A DNA stretch of 64,000 nucleotides from Acidimicrobiales bacterium. GTDB taxonomy: Bacteria; Actinomycetota; Acidimicrobiia; Acidimicrobiales; SHLQ01. The notes beneath the pieces were generated by a model. It ran no database searches, was not told the DNA's origin, and was given only the letters and a program-made list of their open reading frames with translations. How positions within the stretch are numbered: position 1 is the stretch's first letter; each line of letters starts with the position of its first letter. A program made the position numbers and the translations under genes. This document shows positions 56,999 through 64,000 of the stretch, piece after piece. Location: NCBI GenBank assembly GCA_020629375.1, contig JAHDDK010000012.1:1-64000 (forward strand). The letters run 5' to 3'.

Positions 56999-59230
56999 TC
57001 AACGTTCGCCGAGTGTGGCGAAGGCGGAGTCGACGCTGGTGCGTCCTGTTCCATCGGCAACAGTTGCCAGAACTTCGATCGTTGCGTTGTCGGGAATGTC
57101 GGCGTTGGGCCAGTAGACCCGGTACGGAGGAGCGTCATCGACACCGACGATCTGCGGCTCGCCTCCGTCGACGGCTACGGCGAAGGTGACTTCAGCGTAG
57201 CGATCCGCGTCGACCTCAGCCTCAAACCGGTATCGAACGGTTGGGATGGTTGCATCGTCGGCCGGACGGGCGAGCCGGATCGTGGGCGCATCATCTGACG
57301 GGGCGACCGGCGCATCAGCCACGAGCATGACGGTGGTGAGCGGCGGGACCTCGACGACCACCTCTCCACCATCGTCGACCAACACGGTCATCTCGGGGCC
57401 CCAAAGTGACGTGAAGGTCCCCGTCGAGGTGAGTGGGTTAATCCGAGCTGGCACCGTGAGCACCGGATTCGAGTTGGTGAACACGAGGTACTCGATCCGT
57501 TCGTCGCGATGTAGGCGGGACATCGCGAAGACCGGGCTGTCGAGGGGGTGACCGATCTGAGCTCCGTCGACCAAGGCGGCAGCGTGCTCGGCCCGAAACG
57601 CAGAGAGGGCAGTGACGTGGCGATACAGCGGATGGCCGGTGTCGAAGTTGTCGTCGGCCGCGGTGGCGTCGGTCCCGATCAGGTCGTCGTCGAGGTACTC
57701 CGGCGTCTGCGACGCAAACATGTCGTGGCGAGCGAGCTGATCGCCGCCGTCGCCGGTGAACCCTTGCTCGTCGCCGTAGTAGAGCACGGGCGCTCCTCGG
57801 GTGAACCAGAGCAGGTCGAGCCCCATCCGGGCCTTGGCGAGCAGCTCATCATCGGACGCGTTTGGGCTCGACCGGTCGATGAGGTGCCCCATTCGGCCCT
57901 CGTCGTGGTTGCCGAAGAAGGTCACCTGCATCGAGGCGTTGTTGTCGAGGTCGGTGAACCAGTCGTCGTCGTCGAACCCTTCGGTGAGCACCGTCCCCGC
58001 TCCCCCGGCCAGGTGGATGTCAATCGCGGAGCTCGTGATGAAGTCGAGCGTCGCCGGCACGCCGAGGTTGGTGAATGACGACTGCAGGATCGGATCCGTG
58101 CCGAACACTTCCCCGAACATGATGAAGTCGTCCTTGCCGAGCTCGCTGGCCTTCGCGGTCATGGCGGGGGCGAACGCGGCCCAGAACTCGTGGTTGACGT
58201 GTTTCATCGTGTCGATGCGGAACCCGTCGATGTCCCAGGTTTCGATGACGTCGCCGTAGAGCTCGATCATGCCGTCGACGACGAGGGGATGTTCGGTGAA
58301 GAGGTCGTCGAGGCCGAAGAAATCTCCGTACGTGTTGCTCTCGCCGTTGAAGGTCGAGTCTCCACGGTTGTGGTAGAGCCTGACGTCGTTGAGCCAGTCC
58401 GGGGCTTTGATCGTGGCGAGCTCGGGGCTAGCGAAGACGGGTTCGTGGGCGAAGGAGGTCGCCGGGTCGAGTTCGGGGAAGGTGTCGCGTCCGGCAAAGT
58501 CGGCCGGGTCGAACTCGTTGCCGTCGGCGTCGAGGTAGGGCCGCGCGCTCTGCGCCCAGTAGGCGTAGTCCTGATCGGCGTAAGAGATGACGTCGCCGGT
58601 GTGATTGACGACGATGTCGAAATAGACATGGATGTCGCGGTTGTGGGCCGCGGCGATGAAGTCATGCATCTCGTCGTTGGTTCCGAGGTGCGGGTCGATG
58701 GTCGTGAAGTCGACCTGCCAGTACCCGTGATACGACGAGCTCGATCCGTCGAGGGTTCCGTTGCCCTGCACGTATCGGTTGGTGAATGGCGGGGTGATCC
58801 AGATCGCGCCGAATCCCATGTCGGCGATGTAGTCGAGCTTGCCTGTGAGCCCGGCCAAGTCGCCACCGTGATGGAAGCCCTTGCGGGTCGGATCGAATCC
58901 ATGGTCGAGCGGACCGCCGTCGATTCCTGCGGTGTCGTTCGACGGGTCGCCGTTGGCAAAGCGGTCGGGCATGACGAAGTAGATGGGCCGATGGCTGCTC
59001 GGGTGCCGGATGGGCGCGGCGATGGGGCCCACAGGTTCGTCGGGTTGATCAACGGATTCGACCGACGTCGACGTGGTGGTCCCGGTGGGGTCCTCGGCCG
59101 CGACGATGGGACCTGACCCCGTCGTCGCGCGGTCGGGGGTGGTCGACGAGCATGCGGCGGCAAGCACAGCCACGGCCAGCAGGGCGACAGTGCGGCGGTT
59201 CGACCCCAACGGGTCAGCCCTTCGTGCCAC
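56999..59230 (-). CDS. Secreted GH13 alpha-amylase lipoprotein
   Basis: Lipobox 'AVLAAACSS'; 'IYFVMPDRFANGD', 'YFDIVVNHTGD', 'DGFRIDTMKHVN', 'GNHDEGR'. Confidence 0.92.
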   Translation of the reverse strand: MARRADPLGSNRRTVALLAVAVLAAACSSTTPDRATTGSGPIVAAEDPTGTTTSTSVESVDQPDEPVGPIAAPIRHPSSHRPIYFVMPDRFANGDPSNDTAGIDGGPLDHGFDPTRKGFHHGGDLAGLTGKLDYIADMGFGAIWITPPFTNRYVQGNGTLDGSSSSYHGYWQVDFTTIDPHLGTNDEMHDFIAAAHNRDIHVYFDIVVNHTGDVISYADQDYAYWAQSARPYLDADGNEFDPADFAGRDTFPELDPATSFAHEPVFASPELATIKAPDWLNDVRLYHNRGDSTFNGESNTYGDFFGLDDLFTEHPLVVDGMIELYGDVIETWDIDGFRIDTMKHVNHEFWAAFAPAMTAKASELGKDDFIMFGEVFGTDPILQSSFTNLGVPATLDFITSSAIDIHLAGGAGTVLTEGFDDDDWFTDLDNNASMQVTFFGNHDEGRMGHLIDRSSPNASDDELLAKARMGLDLLWFTRGAPVLYYGDEQGFTGDGGDQLARHDMFASQTPEYLDDDLIGTDATAADDNFDTGHPLYRHVTALSAFRAEHAAALVDGAQIGHPLDSPVFAMSRLHRDERIEYLVFTNSNPVLTVPARINPLTSTGTFTSLWGPEMTVLVDDGGEVVVEVPPLTTVMLVADAPVAPSDDAPTIRLARPADDATIPTVRYRFEAEVDADRYAEVTFAVAVDGGEPQIVGVDDAPPYRVYWPNADIPDNATIEVLATVADGTGRTSVDSAFATLGER

Positions 59231-60098
59231 CGGACGTGAGCCCTCCGATGATGTGTTTCTGGGCGGCGATGAAGACGGTCACGATCGGCGCCGCTCCCAT
59301 GAGCGCGATCGCCGACAGCACACCCCACTTGGCGTTGTAGCCCTCGGCGAGGAACACCTGGAGACCGATCGGCAGGGTGAGCTGGTCGTCGCCGTTGAGG
59401 AGGAAGCTGGCCAGGATGTATTCGCTGAAGGTCGCGATGAAGCTGATCATGAAGATCACGGCGAGCATCGGGCGAGCGAGCGGAAGAATGATCCGCAAGA
59501 AGATGGTGGCCGGTCCGGCGCCATCGATCCGGGCTGCTTCGTCGAGCGACTTCGGGATCGAGTCCAGGAAGCCCTTCAGCAAGAACGCGTTGAAGCCGGC
59601 TGCGCCGCCGATGTACACGAGGATCAAGAACGCGTGGGTGTTGAACCCGATGGCGTCGACGACCTCGCCGAGCTGCTGGGACAGCACGAAGAAGGCGATG
59701 AATCCGAGGAACTGGGGGAAGATCTGCATGACGAGCATCGATGTGAGTAGAACTCGGCGTCCCCAGAACTCGAGGCGGCTGAAGGCGTTGGCGGCCATGG
59801 CAGCGATGAAGGTGTTGACGAAGGCGGCGATGATCGCGATGTAGAAGCTGTTCCAAAGCCACCGACCGACGCTCGTGACCTCAGAGTCGAAGATGTCGGT
59901 GAAGTTCGACAGCGTGGTCTCTCTCGGGATGATGCTGGCCGACGCAAGGCTGTCGGAGGCGTTGAATGCCGATGACACGATCCAGACGATCGGGTACAGC
60001 GCGAAGACTGCCGCAAGGATCGCAACGAGGTGGCGACCTCCACTGCGACGGAACCAGACCTTCAGTGGCCTCCGGGTGGGGCGGAGCTCACTGGTCAT
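59214..60098 (-). CDS. malG: Maltose/maltodextrin-type ABC transporter permease
   Basis: 'EAARIDGAGPATIFLRIILPLARPMLAVIF' EAA motif; operon context. Confidence 0.92.
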   Translation of the reverse strand: MTSELRPTRRPLKVWFRRSGGRHLVAILAAVFALYPIVWIVSSAFNASDSLASASIIPRETTLSNFTDIFDSEVTSVGRWLWNSFYIAIIAAFVNTFIAAMAANAFSRLEFWGRRVLLTSMLVMQIFPQFLGFIAFFVLSQQLGEVVDAIGFNTHAFLILVYIGGAAGFNAFLLKGFLDSIPKSLDEAARIDGAGPATIFLRIILPLARPMLAVIFMISFIATFSEYILASFLLNGDDQLTLPIGLQVFLAEGYNAKWGVLSAIALMGAAPIVTVFIAAQKHIIGGLTSGGTKG

Positions 60099-61794
60099 AG
60101 ATCTCCTCCAGCTTCTTCGTGAGCCCGAAGCTCATCGCTGACGTCGTGGCGAGCACGACGAAGATCAACACAATGATCGCCGAGGCGAGTCCGAACTGGC
60201 TCCCTCGTCCGGCACCGGCGGCGATGTCGAAGGTGAACGAGATGAGGATGTCGGTCGACCCGACCGGCACGTCGTAGCCGGAGAGCGGAGGCCCACCGTT
60301 GGTGAGCAGGAAGATCAACAGGAAGTTGTTGAAGTTGAAGGCGAACGATCCGATGAGCAGCGGCGCCGTCGACACGAGCAGGAGCGGGAGGGTGACCATC
60401 CGGAACACCTTCCACGGGCCAGCACCGTCGACACGTGCGGCTTCGATGAGTTCTTCAGGGATCGAGGTCAGGGCCCCCGAGCAGATGAGGAACATGTACG
60501 GGAACCCGAGCCACGTGTTGACAAGAAAGACCGAGATCATCGCCGTGTTACCCGAGCCGAGCCAGTCGACGGTCGGCAGGCCGATGCCGTCGAACATGCG
60601 ATTGATCTGCCCGAATTCGTTGTTGAGCAACCCGCGCCACACCAGGATCGACAAGAAGCCGGGGACCGCGTACGGGATGATGTAGATCGATCGGTAGACG
60701 CTTCGGTACTTCATGTCTTCGTTCTTCAGCGTGAGCGCGAGGCCGAGACCGAGGGCGAACGTCAACAGCACCGACCCGAAGCCGAAGATCACGTTCCACA
60801 GAAGCACTCGACCAAAGGGCCCACGGATGCGTTCGTTGGTGAGGAGGTCGACGTAGTTATCGGGGCCTACGACCTCTCGCCATCCCGCGAGCGTTTGATC
60901 GAGAGCGAACAGCGGCACTCCGTCGCACATGCCTGCGGTGCACACGATCGTGGTGTCGGCCGACAGTCGGGCGACCCGTTGCACCTCGTCCTCGGGCACG
61001 CCATCGCAGAAGAAGGTCCCCTCGCCAGCGTCACAGGTGCGGCCGGTCTGCTGGTCGAAGAGCGTGTCGTTGTCGGCGTCATAGATGAATCGCAGGCCCC
61101 CGATGACGAGCCGCGCTGAGCTGAGGGTCTCGACCTCCGCGCTCGACGACGGGGACAGATCGAGGATGACGTCTTCGAGTCGGCTCGCTTGGCCGGTGAC
61201 GGCGAGGCCCGAGAGCAGCTCGAAGCCATCGACCGATTCGGGAGGGGCCTCGGGGTCGAACGCGCTGGGGTCGAACCCCGGAACAGGCGACGGTGCAGCT
61301 TCGGCATCTGCGTCGCGCACCACACCCATGAATGGCTCGGCGTCCCCACCGTGGACCAGGAGAGCGAGCTGGTCATCACCATCGCGGTACACGAGCATGT
61401 CGAGAAGTTCGCCGGATTCGCCGGTCTTGATCTCGGCTTCTTCGAGCCGTTCAATCGCCTGCTCGCGACTGAGCAGGTTGCCGGTCTGGAAGTTCGTGAA
61501 CGAGACGTACGTCGTGTAGAGGACCGGGTACACGACGAAAAACATCATCAGCACGAGACCGGGAGTCAGCCATCGGCTCGCCTGCGCCCGAGGCGACAGG
61601 TACGCCCAGTTGATGAGGAGCCCTGCCAGCAAGAGCATGGCGAGGACGGCCCAGCTGCGGTTCTGGGCGAACTGGACGGCGCCAAGAACGAGGAAGGCGT
61701 CGATGACGCCGACGATGGCGGTGCGGAGCCAGAAGGCCCGACCGGTGTACCGGGCGAAGCGTGTCGTCGAGTGATCACGTGTCGTTTCGGTCAT
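60088..61794 (-). CDS. malF: Maltose/maltodextrin-type ABC transporter permease with long extracytoplasmic insertion
   Basis: 'EAARVDGAGPWKVFRMVTLPLLLVSTAPLL' EAA motif; long P2-like loop. Confidence 0.92.
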   Translation of the reverse strand: MTETTRDHSTTRFARYTGRAFWLRTAIVGVIDAFLVLGAVQFAQNRSWAVLAMLLLAGLLINWAYLSPRAQASRWLTPGLVLMMFFVVYPVLYTTYVSFTNFQTGNLLSREQAIERLEEAEIKTGESGELLDMLVYRDGDDQLALLVHGGDAEPFMGVVRDADAEAAPSPVPGFDPSAFDPEAPPESVDGFELLSGLAVTGQASRLEDVILDLSPSSSAEVETLSSARLVIGGLRFIYDADNDTLFDQQTGRTCDAGEGTFFCDGVPEDEVQRVARLSADTTIVCTAGMCDGVPLFALDQTLAGWREVVGPDNYVDLLTNERIRGPFGRVLLWNVIFGFGSVLLTFALGLGLALTLKNEDMKYRSVYRSIYIIPYAVPGFLSILVWRGLLNNEFGQINRMFDGIGLPTVDWLGSGNTAMISVFLVNTWLGFPYMFLICSGALTSIPEELIEAARVDGAGPWKVFRMVTLPLLLVSTAPLLIGSFAFNFNNFLLIFLLTNGGPPLSGYDVPVGSTDILISFTFDIAAGAGRGSQFGLASAIIVLIFVVLATTSAMSFGLTKKLEEIYDQ

Positions 61795-61831
61795 CGGTCG
61801 GGCCCCCAGGTTCCCCCGCGATTCTGGCTGA

Positions 61832-63181
61832 TCAGCCGGCGACGGCGGCTCGGATGGCCTCGGCGGCGGCGGTCATGGCCGCCTCGGGCTCGATCTCGCC
61901 GTTGCGGACGAGGAGCACGTTGTCACCAAGCGGCCCCCAGACCGATCCCATCTGCGGGATGTTCGGCATCGGGATACCGGTCGCGGCTGCCTCGACGAAG
62001 GCGGCGACGTCGTCACCCTCGGCTTCGACGGCCTTCCATGCCGACGGACGAGGATCGGCCGCGTGGAAGGCGGTCATGGTCTCGTCGGTGGCGATGAAGT
62101 CCTGGAGGAAGGACTGGGCGATCAGGGCGTTCTCGGAGAAGGCCGAGAGGAAGAAGCCCTGGGCTCCCACGAAGGGCTGCGCCGGGGTGTCACCGAAGGC
62201 CGGGACGGGGACGACGCTCCAGTTGGCGACGGTCGTCTGTTCACGGACTCCACCGAGCTCCCACGGACCGGTCACCCAGAAGGCGGCGTTGCCTTCGAGC
62301 CAGAGGTTCTTCGCACCGTCGTAGTTGGTCGACGGGATGATGCCCGCGGTGGTCTGGTCGGCGAGGAACTGGACGCCTTGCACGGTCTCGGCGTTGTCGA
62401 GCCCGACGACCGAGGCATCGAAGCCCGTCGACTCGTCGAACTCGAAGATGTAGCCACCAAAGGCCGAGACGAATGGGTAGTTGTGGTACGCATCGCCGCC
62501 GTCGCCGCCACCGGGGACGACCACGCAGTTCTCGACGGCTGCGGCTTCACATGCCGCGATCATCTCGTCCCACGTGCTCGGGGTTTCGGAGACGAGGTCA
62601 AGGTTCTGGTACATGGCGACCGATTCGACGGCGTTCGGGACGGCGTAGTTGTCGCCCTCGAAGTTGAATCCGTTGAGCGACACCTGGAGGAAGCTGTCGG
62701 AGATCGACGAGACGTCGATCGGGGCGATCACGCCGTTGGCGGCGAGCTCGCCGGTCCAGTCGTGGGCGCCAGCAAAGATGTCGGGGCCTTCGCCGGCGGG
62801 GCCAGCGGTGACGACTTGTTCGCGGATGTCGCCGAAGGGAACGAGGTCGACGACGACCTCGACACCGGTCGCCTCGGTGAAGGCGGGGGCGATTGCTTGG
62901 ATCGACTCGACGCGGTTCTCGTCGGCCCAGATGGTGAGCGACGTGGTCTCGGCCATTGCGTCGTCTTCTTCTTCCATAGAGGAGTCGTCTTCTTCCTCCA
63001 TGGCGTCGTCTTCTTCTTCCATCGCCTCGGTAGTCGTCGTCTCTTCGGCGGCGGCCTCGGTGGTGGTGGTTGCGTCGTCGGCGGCCGTCTCGTCCGTGGC
63101 GGTGTCGCTACCGCAGGCGGCGGCGAGCAGCGCCAGGACCGTGAGCAGTGCCAATGCCAGGCGCTTCTGCATGAGCTTCAT
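61832..63181 (-). CDS. malE: Maltose/maltodextrin-type ABC transporter substrate-binding lipoprotein
   Basis: Lipobox 'LLAAACGSD'; acidic repeat linker; SBP family 1 features; upstream of malFG. Confidence 0.92.
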   Translation of the reverse strand: MKLMQKRLALALLTVLALLAAACGSDTATDETAADDATTTTEAAAEETTTTEAMEEEDDAMEEEDDSSMEEEDDAMAETTSLTIWADENRVESIQAIAPAFTEATGVEVVVDLVPFGDIREQVVTAGPAGEGPDIFAGAHDWTGELAANGVIAPIDVSSISDSFLQVSLNGFNFEGDNYAVPNAVESVAMYQNLDLVSETPSTWDEMIAACEAAAVENCVVVPGGGDGGDAYHNYPFVSAFGGYIFEFDESTGFDASVVGLDNAETVQGVQFLADQTTAGIIPSTNYDGAKNLWLEGNAAFWVTGPWELGGVREQTTVANWSVVPVPAFGDTPAQPFVGAQGFFLSAFSENALIAQSFLQDFIATDETMTAFHAADPRPSAWKAVEAEGDDVAAFVEAAATGIPMPNIPQMGSVWGPLGDNVLLVRNGEIEPEAAMTAAAEAIRAAVAG

Positions 63182-63285
63182 GCCTCGTGTCTCCTCATTT
63201 GAGCTGTTTGTTGAGCTGTGGTTGTGGTGTTGCGGGGCGATCTAGGTCAGATGACTCAGAAAGCCTGCGTGAAATCTAGAGAGAA

Positions 63286-63328
63286 CTTTCAGAAAGCGCA
63301 AGAAGGATTTCTGGAAGCTTTCGGAACA
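63286..63328. promoter_or_regulatory. LacI-type operator-like repeats between malE and the divergent regulator
   Basis: ctttcagaaag perfect palindrome (63286-63296) plus related atttctggaag and ctttcggaaca. Confidence 0.5.
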
Positions 63329-63370
63329 CGCTGCTTGCAGTACCCCGTGGCACCTGCGAGGATCGCCCTC

Positions 63371-64000
63371 GTGAGTCGTCCACCCCTCCGCGACGTCGCC
63401 ACCCTCGCCGGCGTGAGCGAGCCGACGGTTTCTCGGGTCATGAACGGCCGCGAAGGCGTCGCCGCAGGCACCCGTGCGAAGGTGGTCGAAGCCCTCGCAG
63501 AGTTCGGTTTCCATGACATCCCGGACCCGAGCGCCATCCGCACCGGCGTTGTGGGGGTCATCACCGGCGAACTCACCAACCCCGTCTTCGGCGAACTCTC
63601 TGAGGCCGTGATCACCCGTCTCGCACGACACGGCCTCGTCGCGACCCTCGGAGTCGCGACCCGAAACCTCACGCCCGAGAGCCGCTACGTCGACGAGTTC
63701 GTCTCACGCGGCATCGATGGGCTGGTCATGATCGCAGGCGGACACGCTCGCATGGACGGCGACATGTCGTTGTACGACCAGCTCGCCGAGCGCGACCTGC
63801 CTTTCGTTCTCGTCAATGGCGAGGACATCGGTGTCGATGTTCCGTACGTCATCGCCGACGAAGCGATCGGCGCCGAGCGGGCAGTCCAACATCTGCTGTC
63901 GCTCGGACACGAACGCATCGGTGCGGTGCTCGGCCAGCGGATGTACGTCGGCACGACTCGCCACGAACTCGGCGTTCGTCGAGCGGCGGCAGGCCGCGTC
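63371..64000 (+). CDS. LacI family transcriptional regulator (3' truncated by window)
   Basis: Manual translation from GTG 63371: VSRPPLRDVATLAGVSEPTVSRVMNGREGVAAGTRAKVVEALAEFGF...; not in the ORF list because no stop is in the window. Confidence 0.93.
   Translation, partial: MSRPPLRDVATLAGVSEPTVSRVMNGREGVAAGTRAKVVEALAEFGFHDIPDPSAIRTGVVGVITGELTNPVFGELSEAVITRLARHGLVATLGVATRNLTPESRYVDEFVSRGIDGLVMIAGGHARMDGDMSLYDQLAERDLPFVLVNGEDIGVDVPYVIADEAIGAERAVQHLLSLGHERIGAVLGQRMYVGTTRHELGVRRAAAGRV

Noticed and set aside
62063-63202. 379-aa plus-strand ORF opposite malE, ending in a His/Phe/Val-rich region
   Set aside because: Antisense of the MalE acidic linker; no independent coding support
1-64000. CRISPR arrays, tRNA/rRNA genes, insertion sequences, prophage or classical defence systems
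   Set aside because: None recognised: no regularly spaced direct repeats, transposase/integrase, Cas or restriction-modification motifs among the translations

Overview
64 kb window from a high-GC actinobacterium-like chromosome; gene content and codon bias suggest a marine Acidimicrobiia-type organism, but taxonomy was not tested. Coding is dense. I see no rRNA, tRNA, CRISPR array, transposase or phage module. Conserved core: sdhCAB (8.2-11.8 kb), threonine ammonia-lyase, GT2/GT87 glycosyltransferases, a pair of dynamin-like GTPases, acyl-CoA ligase, DUF368 protein, mdh, folD, rhomboid, CDP-alcohol phosphatidyltransferase, AIM24, M20/HisC-like pair, and a maltodextrin/alpha-glucan locus (malEFG, three GH13 enzymes, LacI regulator) at 53-64 kb. 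Most notable observations: (1) a probable selenoprotein that the ORF track truncates: a redoxin/peroxiredoxin-like gene at 23156-23629 with an in-frame TGA inside 'YRGDW-U-PYC' and a hand-folded SECIS-like hairpin just downstream; (2) an 11.9-23.1 kb accessory block containing a secreted lipoprotein made of two FtsX-extracellular-domain-like repeats, three paralogous membrane-anchored 'DGITW' propeller-like proteins (two are internal duplications of the third), an ECF sigma/anti-sigma-like pair, and an NTF2/DUF4440 domain fused to two DivIVA-type motifs; (3) tandem exported proteins with a LAGLIDADG-like N-terminal domain joined to Ig-like and RTX modules (39.1-42.9 kb); (4) several operator-like palindromes and a small ORF followed by a strong terminator. 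All calls come from reading the sequence and translations by eye; no database search or folding program was run.
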